Source of the DNA: Undaria pinnatifida
Taxonomy: Eukaryota; Sar; Phaeophyceae; Laminariales; Alariaceae
Direction: 5' to 3'
Length of the DNA: 64,000 nucleotides
Assembly: GCA_012845835.1 (NCBI GenBank)
Contig: JABAKD010000021.1
Coordinates: 124,001 to 188,000 of the forward strand
Below are positions 12,561 through 22,388 of the stretch, piece after piece. The notes under the pieces were generated by a model. The model was not told the origin of the DNA and made no database searches. It saw only the letters and a program-made list of their open reading frames with translations. The position numbers and the translations under genes were made by a program. Numbering within the stretch: position 1 is the first letter of the stretch; each line of letters begins with the position of its first letter.

Positions 12561-14687
12561 AAAGACGGCATTTTGAGCATCCTGTCTCAGAATGAGGATC
12601 TCGTCAAGGCAGCGATACCGTCACCTCCGGCACTCATGGAAGCGATGATTGACGGTTTGCTTGATACGTACTTAATCTTTGCCCAATAAGGTTTTTCAGG
12701 GGAGATACAAAGTATACAGCAAGCAGATTGTCAAACATGACTCCGACAGGTCCCGGTAATGACTTTAACGCTGCCTTGACACTGCCTTGACACTGCCTTG
12801 ACACTGCCTTGACACTGCCTTGACACTGCCTTGACGAAGGCTTCACACTCAAGATAGGACGCTCATAATGCTGTTTTCGACACCTTGGCCACACTGTTTA
12901 GGTTTTTCTCTGCAACTCCGAAATCGGTAGAGGTCGTCCGCGTATCAACCGACGCCACGGACGGTACCGACAGGTTCTGAGTTACCTGTTTTTAGCTAGA
13001 GTGTCATGACTAACGTCTCATACTGAGACAGAACACTCAGGATAATGCCGTTTTAGCCATCTTCGAACCACGATTAGTTCGATGAAGCTCTGGATTCGGC
13101 AATAGGCATCCGTGCATCAGAAACAAACGACAAAGACGGAACTGCCGTTCTGAGCTACCCACCACAGGATAGCTCGACTTAGGCGGATTGGCATGAATTG
13201 TACGTGCTATCGCGGACAAGGCGACCTGAGCTCGTGAAAAGTAGCCAACGGTCTTGAAACCCAGATGTCGCGACAAAAACATCACGGGGTGCGGTCTTGT
13301 CAGCCTTGTCGGTGCAACAGCAATAACAAACTACAATAACTACACAAACTACACAAACTACAGTACGTAACTGTTAAAAGTACGAGTATTGCCGTGCTGC
13401 GCGCGTGTCGATTGTTTCGACACCTTGCAGTATCGTCGGGCTGCGTCCTGTGGCCGATTGTGTAATCGCCATATTATATAATATGTGGTCGACTTTTCCC
13501 CTCTGAAGCTCCTAAAGGATACCAGGTACCGTGGTAGTTCTTGGACACCGTTGTGAGCGTCCTGTCTCAGTATGAGGCTTTTCTCACGACGGCGTTAACA
13601 TCACGTCCGGAATTTACTGAGGACATGGTTGACGTTTGGTTGCACCGTGCTCTATATTTTCCCCAAAAAAACTTCCGTGCGCAGAAATAATAAAGGCTGG
13701 ACGTCTTGATAGAGACCACCCTGTTCATCATGGCATAGCTGGCACTAAAGGGGAGTCACCAACTCTTATACTATTTCATGAGGACATAATACACACCCCA
13801 TAATACGCGCGATCGGAGTATCACACACAGCTTGCAAATAGGACTTCCAACGAAATCCTCGATCTCACAGCCCGACGCAGTGTATTAATGATTTTGATAG
13901 AAGGCCAGATGAGAAAATCAGCATTATGAGCGTCCTGCATCAGTGTGAGGACGCAGGCAGCATTACAGCCATGTCCGGCACTCATGGAAGCCCTGATTGA
14001 ATATTAGCTTGACACGTGCTTCATCCTTGCCCTTGTCCTAAAATAAGTTTTAGGGGAAATGTAAAGTACGTAACAAGCAAACTTCCAATCATGGCCCCGG
14101 TGAGTCCCAGAAGTAAGGTTTACACTGCCTTGACAAAGGCCTCATATCGAGACAGGACGTCCACATGCTGCTTTGGTAATCTTCGTTGCATAGTGTTAAT
14201 TGTTGTTTTGTTGCAGATCCGAAATCGGCAGTGCAGAAAAGGACACGGAATCGCGAACACGCGGGACAAAAAAGGCAGTTTGATGGTATTTACAAGGATA
14301 TTGCAATTCGGGGGGGGGTTATACTGGAGTTAGTGTAGAAAGCGTCCTCTTCCCAAACAAGAAACACAGCCTGGCTCAGTTTATATATTTTTTTCATCCT
14401 CCAGCGGATGGGGAAAAATAAAGCTTAAGCTCCCCACACTTCCAGTGTTTCTGTTAAGTGCGACAGTAGGTGTTACAGTAGTGTTCTCTACTGTAGTCAT
14501 CCGGACATTAAACATTAAACGGACGACACAGACGGTGTGGACCGCTTTGAGCTACATGCATTAGGGTGCCTTTGCGAAACCCTCACGCTGAGGCAGGACG
14601 TTCAAAGTGCTGTGATCGTCGTCTTTGTTCCAAGAAAGATTCGCTGCAGCTCCGAAATCGGTAGTAGCCATGGGTGAAGGACGAGGG
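12561..14687. repeat. Tandem long repeat II, unit 2
   Basis: Second direct copy of the ~3.0-kb unit (landmarks under unit 1), cut at its right end by the hexamer array at 14,688. An 11-bp array of six ACTGCCTTGAC units at about 12,770-12,836 was expanded from a single ACTGCCTTGAC that is present once in unit 1. At 14,395-14,425 a TCATCCTCCAGCGGATGGGG hairpin followed by AAAAATAAAGC recurs near 54,348. Confidence 0.8.
13785..13885 (+). repeat. Shared core E, copy in long repeat II unit 2
   Basis: Well preserved: ACACACCCCATAATACGCGC, GATCGGAGTATCACACACAG, CTTGCAAA and then AACGAAATCCTCGATCTCACAGC. Preceded, as at 51.5 kb, by GGGGAGTC.CCAAC and a GAGGACA word. Confidence 0.85.
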
Positions 14688-14973
14688 TTAGTGTTAGTGT
14701 TAGTGTTGGTGTTAGTGTTAGTGTTAGTGTTAGTGTTAGTGTTAGTGTTAGTGTTAGTGTTAGTGTTAGTGTTAGTGTTAGTGTTAGTGTTAGTGTTAGT
14801 GTTAGTGTTAGTGTTAGTGTTAGTGTTAGTGTTGGTGTTAGTGTTAGTGTTAGTGTTAGTGTTAGTGTTAGTGTTAGTGTTAGTGTTAGTGTTGGTGTTA
14901 GTGTTAGTGTTAGTGTTAGTGTTGGTGTTAGTGTTAGTGTTAGTGTTAGTGTTAGTGTTAGTGTTAGCGTTAG
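14688..14973. repeat. Hexamer array (TTAGTG)n, about 47 units
   Basis: An almost pure TTAGTG array with four TTGGTG variants at about 14,707, 14,830, 14,890 and 14,920, opening with GGGTTAGTG and closing with TTAGCGTTAGG. TTAGTG is one base from the TTAGGG telomere repeat, so this may be a mutated interstitial telomere-like tract. The long Leu-Val (plus strand) and Asn-Thr (minus strand) frames across it are artefacts of the repeat. Confidence 0.97.
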
Positions 14974-15929
14974 GACGCATGCTACGACAGACGTAGCAAT
15001 TTTGGGGTATGCCTTTTGTTTCTGAAACGACGGGGCTCATTAACCTAAAATGGTGCGTATTTCATTTTCTTTTTTGAATATTTTTTTCGTCGTGCACATA
15101 GGCCATGTGATTAGTCATCAGGTATGATGCCATGCCACTCTGTTGTTTTCCCCAAATCCGTTTTTGTATGAAATACAGTATATCTACTGTAAGATATACA
15201 GCTCCTAAATTCAGGAGCCTCACAAAAAAAATAAATGTTGCACGTCCACCTTGCATGCATGTCTACCGAAGGTCGCAAATGTTTCAAGGCGTCTAAATGT
15301 ATTTGGTCAAGTGCTTTCGGGCGTGCATTCATGCGTGTGTGGCGAAAACAATAAACAGCCGCTTAAACGCACTTGGTCAAGGGCTTTTCCGGCATACATT
15401 TTTGCATACCTGGCATATCGCATCCCCCCCTCCCCGGACCCTCCGTTGGGGACGGTCTCCAGCGGTCCTCCGAGGGGCTAACACGCCTTCGGCGCGTGTT
15501 GTGCGCAACTCGACTTTCGGCTCCCGTTGCGCTTCCCGCGCCATGCGCCGGAGCCCAAATTCACGCCCTGGTTCCGATGTGTGTTTGTGGGAGAGGGGAG
15601 AGCAAGCAAGGCAAGGGCAAAGTGCGAGATATCATATACACGTCGTTCGCACTCGCGAAGCTGGTTTCTGCGGCACTACCGTTGCTGCTGTGCGTATAAA
15701 TAGCAGTACTTGACATAGACGCAAGCATCATCATACACACCAATACGTTGAGGCTAAAGTTTCACCACTGGAAAAAAAACTCACTATCTCGAATTTGGTT
15801 GTACAAGGGCAGCCTAAAACTAGGGAAGCCAAGTTGAGGGTTTCGACGTTTCCGTGCGATTCGAACTCCACCTCGTTCCGGGTCCCCATAGGCAAGCTAC
15901 GGGAACTTCACGCTGTCATCCGCCCTTAA
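14974..15929. other. No gene recognised; short duplication at 15,290-15,410
   Basis: Two copies, about 71 bases apart, of a TAAA.G.A.TTGGTCAAG.GCTTT block followed by GC.T.CATT (15,292 and 15,363). A GC-rich stretch at 15,425-15,560 has hairpins with TTCG loops (ACACGC..TTCG..GCGTGT). The rest is unassigned. Confidence 0.4.
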
Positions 15930-16270
15930 ACTAGTGGAGCTGTGTAGTATCAATGCATCAATGCCGCGGCGGTGGGTTTCTCGGCGGATGGGGGATTCCC
16001 CTCACGAATGGTTACTTCGATACGTCAACTATGAAGAGCTGTTCGCGCTGCTCGAAATGCTGACAGAGTGCGGTCGAGCGCAACTTGGACAGCCCAGATG
16101 CGCGCAGCTGGCGATGGGCGTAGACAACCATGCCGTGGGGAAGGCGTTCACAACCACCCACGGGTTGTGAGTCGGGGTATTCGAGATAAAGGTAGACCAG
16201 GGATTCGGCCTGTCCCTGCGATGGGTGCCGGCGGGAGAGGGAACAGCGGCGAGTTGGGATGAGGGCGAAG
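15930..16270 (+). pseudogene. Retroelement RNase H domain fragment (fossil)
   Basis: The frame from about 15,934 reads a segment with the layout of retroelement RNase H domains: a strand ending in a small Ala-Ser turn, a W, V-N-Y-E-E-L-F-A-L-L-E-M-L, then L-A-M-G-V-D-N-H-A-V-G-K-A-F. A nearby R-W-V-P-A-G-E-G resembles the end of such domains in DIRS-like and related retroelements. It is isolated: I found no reverse transcriptase or terminal repeats around it. It is broken, so I read it as an old retroelement fossil. The element class (DIRS-like or LTR) is a guess. Confidence 0.45.
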
Positions 16271-16979
16271 CAGAAGCCACGGTCGGCGGCAGTCCAGCTG
16301 CGTCATCTAGTGTGGGAAATGCGCCGTCCAGTAACAGAGGCTGTCCACAGCAGCAGAATGCATCGCATTGATTCGGGACGTGGTAATCTTCTGCGTGGCG
16401 TCCTACACAGGGATGTGATGCATGCGACGGGAGAGGTGCATTGCTTTTTTGTGAGGCTATTAACATGATGAGGAGCTCTAAGCCTCACCCTAAACCTGAT
16501 TGACTAATAGAACAAGCTGAAAGTGCAACCCAATGAACGAATCCATATTATAGCCGAGGAAAACCAAAAAATTAACATCGCAGAACAACAAGAAAAGTGC
16601 GGTTATTTCGTTTTGAGGAGCTCCGTCATTCAGACAAATTATACCGGTACAGCCAAAAACCGCTACCTATATCTTAGCACGCGCCTAGTGCGGCTTATGG
16701 GCGTAAAGGTGTCGGTAGCGGTTGCGTCGCGATTGTTGCAGATAACGGGAGGCGAGGGGTTATTTTCAATTCTCTATTCGGGAAGACTTTGCTAAGTTCC
16801 TCCCAAGCAGTCTTGGTAAGGAAGAGCCTAGACGGCCGCGAAATTTGAGCGGTCGCAGCCGATTATCGTACCGACATGCGGCGGAATCCATGCAATGATC
16901 GCTTCCATAGGGGTCAGGATTCCTGCTCCCATATGTTCCAGAATGCGGGAAGAGGAGAAATGTGGCGTCACCGCCGGCG

Positions 16980-17130
16980 CAGATGACCACCAATTTCCAG
17001 ATCAATTTGCGGGTGGCGAGTATGGAGGACATTTAGCGGTACACCGGCGATCCATACCGGCACAGATGACCACCAATTTCCAGATCAATTTGCGGGTGGC
17101 GGGTACGGAGGACATTAAGCGGTACACCGT
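16980..17130 (+). repeat. 83-bp tandem duplication
   Basis: CAGATGACCACCAATTTCCA begins at 16,980 and again at 17,063. About 65 bases match with only a few substitutions (GGCGAGTATGG vs GGCGGGTACGG). It is a recent local duplication. Confidence 0.9.
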
Positions 17131-18332
17131 ACGCTCTACCGGGTGGGAGGGGCGGCGATCCATAAAATGGACCGTACGGCCATGGGCTTTCTATGGATTA
17201 CATGGGGTGACAGTCCGCAACCGTCGAGACACGCAGGGGTAACAGCGTCCGCTGCCGCGGCGGGGGTGAACCGTTCTCTCGAATCGGCGTTCAAAGAGGC
17301 GGACGTCCTGCAGCTCTCGGCGGAGTTTGCACCTTTGTACGCGCTAGAAACCCGAAGGAAGGAGGATAACAAGAAACAGATGAACTGCGGCATGAGGGAA
17401 GGGAAAAGGAGCAATAAGTATAGGTGTGATATCATGCCGCAGCAGAGGGGCTTCATTGATCCCAAACTATATACCAAGTACGAGTTGAAGCGCCGTCAAA
17501 CTGTTACGGTAGTGATTTTGGAGCAAGACCCCGGGGACGGAAGAAGGCCGTCCCCCGGGGGAGAGAAAAGCCTGTTAGCTATACAGATAAAAGCAAAATG
17601 ATCTCACTTGTATCGTCGGCTCCCGTACAGCAAGTTGAGAGAGTAGGAAGCGGCTAGGGGAAGCAGACCATACCGCACGCCCATCACTGTGCGCGAGACA
17701 CGCCGACACCGACATCGGTTTTATTTTGTACCAGTGTTTATGTTACCGGGGTAACTAGTCTCTGCGACGAGGTGCCGCGTTGATTACCATCGAATAAACG
17801 CGGGGGTAGCAGCCTTGGGTGAGAGCGTCCGGCTGATCGCAGCAGAAAGGTCCCATTGATCCCAAACTACAGTACCATATAGTTTATACCTGGCACGTCG
17901 GCGAAATTTAACAGCAGGAATCGTCGGCGCGAGAACAGTACGCTACGCGTGGCAGCGAGGATTCAGCGAAGAGGCGGACACAGAGAAGCTGGTCTAGCTA
18001 CGACAATCAATCGTGGGTAGCGAGAGGCCCACCTTTACCACGCCGGGACAGGGAAGCGGGCCAGAAAGGCATGCTGTTGTCCGCTCTCGTCAACTGCTGT
18101 ACACAAAATTAAAATTACTACTACAGCTGTTGTCCCATCAAAGATACCAGGAGCCGGCAGTTTTGGGCGTTGTCCGTTACACCCTAGGATATCCTGCACT
18201 TAAATTAGCACAAAAGTCTTGCAGCTTGTCGACGGCCAGTTCGCACGAGACGCCGAGGTGATTGTGGGGGAGAGGGGAGTGAGGATGCAACGGGTAAAGA
18301 GCGTGGTACGCCATTGGCGTAGACAATTTCGG

Positions 18333-18380
<48 letters not shown>

Positions 18381-18660
18381 ACCTGTGCAGACAGCAGTAC
18401 ACCCTGGCATCAGGTATCAAGGTTGTCTCCAGTACCGCAACATGCTCAACGCAAACAGTGAGGCGAAGTCGGGGAACATTTTCTCGGGAATATGAAGTTG
18501 AGAGTTTCCAACTTTCGTTCGGCATCACCGGCGCGAAAGGCAAAGACAATAGTTGGCGGTCTAACTACCACCATTACCGTAGTTACCGAGAGGCTCACCT
18601 TCGCTAGTAGAGGCCCACCTTCCTCACGCTGCAACAGGTAAGCGAGTAGCCAAGCCAGAA
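17131..18660. repeat. Decayed tandem repeats, unit about 400-570 bp
   Basis: Pairs of related blocks recur in order: GCAGCAGAGGGGCTTCATTGATCCCAAACTA (17,441) vs GCAGCAGAAAGGTCCCATTGATCCCAAACTA (17,840), split here only for description, and GCGAGAGGCCCACCTTTACCACGC (18,020) vs the GAGGCCCACCTTCCTCACGC stretch at 18,609. A 152-codon open frame (17,143-17,601) overlaps the region. It has no motif I know, and its ends coincide with repeat blocks, so I do not call it a gene. Confidence 0.5.
18334..18380. repeat. Trinucleotide microsatellite (GCT)n
   Basis: About 16 uninterrupted GCT units. The frames give poly-Ala, poly-Gln, poly-Ser or poly-Cys in overlapping open frames, none with flanking sequence that looks coding. 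Confidence 0.97.
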
Positions 18661-20468
18661 CAGTCCTTTTTTCCAGCTGCTTTTTTCTTTTTTCGACGAT
18701 AATTTTTCCGTTTTTCCGCCCACAAAATCCTACTTATCCTTTACGAAACCCATTGAGATGAAGATGAACGACCAAAAAACTTCTTTTCTCGTCCACCTCT
18801 GTCAACGTCGTGAGCGTGTAGACCTGAGGTGAGTGAGTGCATACCGAAGCTTGAGCTGATGCTGAACGTGTAAAAGCTAGGGTTCGCTCACGCGCTGCGG
18901 CTTTATCGTGGAGGTCGTGTTATGCCTCCATAGAGCGGGCCAACAAATCTTTTCTCAACAGCTATGGACTACATACAGCTGTTGAAGCCATACCTACGAC
19001 GCACTGGTGCACTGTTTTTGGCTGACGACATTGTGGCGCAAGTCTTCGCGCACTGCATGGGAGCCCGAACCTACGCTTGCCGTGCTTGCTTGTGCCGTCT
19101 CTGTAGGAAGCACATGCATATGTGTTTGTGCGTGGCACCTCTGCTATTTTTGCTGTGTGGTTTCAATCGTGCATGCATGAGGCTGTTGGGCCGAACGAAG
19201 AAATCAAATGGGTCTGGACTTAATTTTAATGCCCTATTAGTCATTATGTTCATAAATCAACGGGTATTATATTTCCGTCCACTTGCAGCAGTACTACTGC
19301 TGTACGATACTTGTTCCGTTGGAATATGCACGAGCAGGTCAGAAGTCACATCAGACCGTTTTTTTTCGGATGGGCTGGGTTTGCGCAAACCCAGCACCTG
19401 GTACAATATACGTACGAGTACGAGTACGAGTACACGGCTTGTCCATCATGTTACCAGGTACACATTTTTCATCATGATAGAGCTAGGCAAGCTATTGTTA
19501 ACGGTAGATGATCACAAGCTATGTAGCTTTCGGGCCAAGAGCACGCGCCACACGTGAACAAGAGAACAATGGAGATGCCGACAGAAAGTAACTGGCCGAA
19601 GCATTCCTCGCGGCACGACGAAAAATATATGTTGCTAGAAAAGAAAACACGCAACAAGAAAATAACAGAAAAGAAAAGAAAAGTATAGGCGAGAGGCAAG
19701 AAAACCAGAAATATATTTCGTCGGGACTTGGGACTTTGACTTAGAAGTATTCCGTCCCAACACTCTGCCACGCTCCAAGTCCAACACGGCACAATCAACA
19801 GCTGCACTGCAAGTACTACTGACTGCCATTGGTACGGATGGACTTTTGCTGGTGTTGTACGCTGTCCCCTGTTTATGGAGGCGAGATATCCGGTAAGAGA
19901 AGACCGAAGCAGACAAAACCAACGCAGAGCGAAACTCAAAACCGGGCGAGACGAGAGAAGATGGAATTTCAGTAGCTCGTATCATGTAGGACTCTGTGAG
20001 TTGGCTGATCATAAGCCGACTAGAACCGCGGAAGTGGTACACGATGCCTACAATGTAGTGCTATTAATAGTGAGAAACAGACTAGCAGGAAAGCCAAACG
20101 TTTTGGTACTGACAAACAGTATTATACTAGACTATATTGCACCCCTAGCGGTGTATGTAAGCCATGCACGCCTTCTTAATGTGCTACTATTAATACTATT
20201 AATAGTATGCCGCTATACCTGGTACCAGGTCACAGCCCGACCAGAAGCCTAAGCCCTAACCTAGTCCGAAAATCATAGGGGGTGGGATCAGGGTGTGCAT
20301 ATATTTTACTAGTTTTTTTTGCTCGTCCCATCTATTATCCTTCGCACTTCATCTTGCTCCTTCTCCCTCCCTAGACGTCGGTCAGATCCGGGGTCGCTGG
20401 GCAGGCTATTCTTCCCCCTCCCCGTCACGCGCCTTGGTTTTTATCGCGAGAATAACCCAGCGCTTTCT
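18661..20468. other. No gene recognised; one long unassigned frame and a 22-bp palindrome
   Basis: The longest single frame here is 18,964-19,557 (197 codons, Cys-rich N-terminal half). I do not recognise it, and the second half contains a GTACGA hexamer run (19,412-19,434), so coding is doubtful. 19,374-19,395 is a perfect 22-bp palindrome, GCTGGGTTTGC plus its reverse complement. A CTATTAATACTATTAATAG stretch lies at 20,186-20,204. Confidence 0.3.
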
Positions 20469-20792
20469 GGGAGCCCCTATTTGCAGGACGGGCCTGCAAC
20501 GAATTCTTGCAGGACGTTTTGGCACACTTTTGTCCCAGGTACCTGCACAGACCCCACCCAACCCCAACCCTAACCCTAACCTTAACCCTAACCCCAACCC
20601 CAACCCGACCCCTGACCGTTTGACCGGTACATGGGGCTAAAAGTGCCCCTCGCGCGGCTTCGCCGCGCGTTCGGCAGGCGTTCGCCAAAAAAAAAACGCG
20701 GGCAATAAAAAGCGGCAGGTGGCCAATCAGAGGCACGTCCTGCAAGAATTCGTTGCAGGCCCGTCCTGCAAATAGGGTTTCTCGCGCTTTCT
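20460..20792. mobile_element. Mutator-like MITE with 9-bp target duplication
   Basis: The direct repeat GCGCTTTCT (20,460-20,468 and 20,784-20,792) encloses an element of 315 bases (20,469-20,783). Its terminal inverted repeats are 48 bases (20,469-20,516 and 20,736-20,783). The inner 42 are identical and the outer six include three mismatches. A 9-bp target duplication with long inverted repeats is the hallmark of Mutator-like elements. The interior carries a telomere-like CCCTAA/CCCCAA tract (about 20,557-20,612), a GC hairpin (CGCGCGGC.TTC.GCCGCGCG) and an A10 run. No transposase, so it is non-autonomous. Confidence 0.9.
20557..20612. repeat. Telomere-like CCCTAA/CCCCAA tract inside the MITE
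   Basis: Runs of CCCTAA and CCCCAA units, interrupted by CCTTAA and CCCGAC, lying wholly between the inverted repeats of the MITE. It is carried by the element rather than marking a chromosome end. Confidence 0.8.
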
Positions 20793-20932
20793 TCCCTCGT
20801 CGTGTCGCGTCGAGCTGTCCTTTCTCACGCTACAAAACGCTCTCGGCAGTTGGTGTCTCTAGAAAGTAAAAATCTTCACACCGAAATTTTCAAGGTTAGG
20901 TTCTGTAAGGTACGGGTAATGTCTGTGGGGTA

Positions 20933-21330
20933 TTGGATCTGTTACAGAACCGGAGGGTAATCTCTGTAGGGTACGGGATGTGCTACAGAACTCACAGAAG
21001 TGTAGGGTATTGTGGCATGACCGTCACAGAACTCACAGAAGTGTTGGGGTATTGTATACAGAACAAGAGGGTAATCTCTGTGGGGTATCGGGTGTGCTAC
21101 AGAACTCACAGAAGTGTAGGGTATTGTGGTGCAACCGTCACAGAACTCACAGAAGTGTAGGGTATTGTGGCACGACCGTCACAGAACCCACAGAAGTGTT
21201 AGGGTATTGTATACAGACCAAGAGGGTAATCTCTGTGGGGTACCGTGTGTGCTACAGAACTCACAGAAGTGTAGGGTACTGTGGTGCAACCGTCACAGAA
21301 CTCATAGGGTAGGCTCCGTAGGGTATCTGT
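20933..21330 (+). repeat. Foldback left-arm minisatellite
   Basis: Alternating units of ACAGAACTCACAGAAGTGTA, GGGTATTGTGG..GACCGTC and ACAGAACAAGAGGGTAATCT. The same units, in inverted layout relative to the centre, fill 22,050-22,330. Left and right arms differ in unit number, as is usual for foldback elements. Confidence 0.9.
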
Positions 21331-21440
21331 AGGGTAACTACAGACGGTCATTACCCTCGGTACCCGCGCGAGTCTCTGTATTTTCACACTGCTGTTTGCC
21401 TTGGTTCGACTCGGTTTCAAGGTACTAAACCAAGACTTGA

Positions 21441-21974
21441 ACGTCAGTCCAACTTGAAGCGTACCCTCAAAAACACCACCACAACACACAGAGCAAGACC
21501 CTCCTTCAGCAGAGAAACAGAACACATCTGGTACAGCAGAACAAACACACCCTACGACCCGCGGTATCGGGTTCAGCGGGAGCATGAGCGATGCAGACCT
21601 CAGCGGTAATACGCCAGAGCCCGCGGGCGATGTTCAGGCGGAGGCAGGTGGCGCCGGCGAGGAACCTCAACAAGATTCAAACGAGGTAGAGGTTGTTGAA
21701 GGAGGTAGCGGTCTTCAACAACCTCTACCTCGTTTGAATCTTAGGGTTGGTTCCTCGCCGGCGCCACCTGCCTCCGCCTGAACATCGCCCGCGGGCTCTG
21801 GCGTATTACTGCTGAGGTCTGCATCGCTCATGCTCCCGCTGAACCCGATACCGCGGGTCGTAGGGTGTGTTTGTTCTGCTGTACCAGATGTGTTGTGTTT
21901 CTCTGCTGAAGGAGGGTATTTCTCTGTGTGTTGTGGTGGTGTTTTTGAGGGTACGCTTCAAGTTGGACTGACGT
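21441..21974. repeat. Foldback inner inverted repeat (260-bp arms)
   Basis: The left arm 21,441-21,700 and right arm 21,714-21,974 are near-perfect reverse complements. The main differences are a few substitutions and small indels (AGAGCAAGACC vs the corresponding TATTTCTCT region). In both arms, reading towards the centre, there is an ATG followed by S-D-A-D-L-S, then an acidic, Pro/Gly/Glu-rich stretch. Confidence 0.92.
21584..21700 (+). other. Start of a coding sequence carried in the foldback arm
   Basis: ATG at 21,584 opens a frame reading M-S-D-A-D-L-S, then N-T-P-E-P-A-G-D-V-Q-A-E-A-G-G-A-G-E-E-P, an acidic and probably disordered stretch. The right arm carries the same start on the minus strand (from about 21,834), kept for more than 25 codons. 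I infer that both arms derive from the 5' end of one longer gene, possibly the transposase of an autonomous parent. It continues into the loop and other arm, so it is not a complete gene here. Confidence 0.5.
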
Positions 21975-22388
21975 CAGCATCCCGGGGTAATCACAAATGT
22001 GGAGGGTAGTTCCACAAATGTTTACCCGTACCGCGGGTAATTGTGCCGCCGGCATACAGAACAAGAGGGTAATCTCTGTGGGGTACGGGATGTGCTACAG
22101 AACTCACAGAAGTGTAGGGTATTGTGGCATGACCGTCACAGAACTCACAGAAGTGTTGGGGTGTTGTATACAGAACAAGAGGGTAATCTCTGTGGGGTAC
22201 CGTGTGTGCTACAGAACTCACAGAAGTGAGGGTATTGTGGTGCAACCGTCACAGAACTCACAGAAGTGTAGGGTATTGTGGCGCTACGGGCACAGAACTC
22301 ACAGAATTCTTCTGCAGGGTGAAACAGAGGGTAATTACCCCCGGTATAGATCTGTGGGTACCCTACAGAACCTAACCTTAGAAATTTT

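Larger units (their letters stand above)
20883..22388. mobile_element. Foldback transposon with 8-bp target duplication
   Basis: GAAATTTT at 20,883-20,890 and 22,381-22,388 is the target duplication. The element is 20,891-22,380 (1,490 bases). Ends are CAAGGTTAGGTTCTGTA on the left and, read inwards from the right, TAAGGTTAGGTTCTGTA. The ends fit the hAT-type start (pyrimidine-A-purine-N-G), and 8 bp is the hAT duplication length. Each arm has an outer minisatellite of CACAGAACTCACAGAAGTG and AGGGTAATCTCTGTGGGGTA units and an inner near-perfect inverted repeat (21,441-21,700 against 21,714-21,974) around a 13-base loop. It looks structurally whole at both ends. No transposase domain seen. Confidence 0.92.

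Noticed and set aside
14561-15040. Long Asn-Thr and Leu-Val frames
   Set aside because: Products of the TTAGTG hexamer array, in which neither frame meets a stop.
15855-15930. Reverse-strand GAGTTCGAATCGC, another B-box-like word
   Set aside because: Only four possible acceptor pairs and no cloverleaf; not a tRNA gene.
17143-17601. 152-codon open frame
   Set aside because: Overlaps decayed tandem repeats and has no recognisable domain; the same blocks recur non-coding at 17.8 kb.
18200-18460. Poly-Gln, poly-Ala, poly-Ser and poly-Cys frames
   Set aside because: All read the same GCT microsatellite in different phases; flanks do not look coding.
18964-19557. 197-codon open frame, the longest on the plus strand in its area
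   Set aside because: No motif, no paralogue, low-complexity end over a GTACGA repeat, no splice context; reported only as an unassigned frame.
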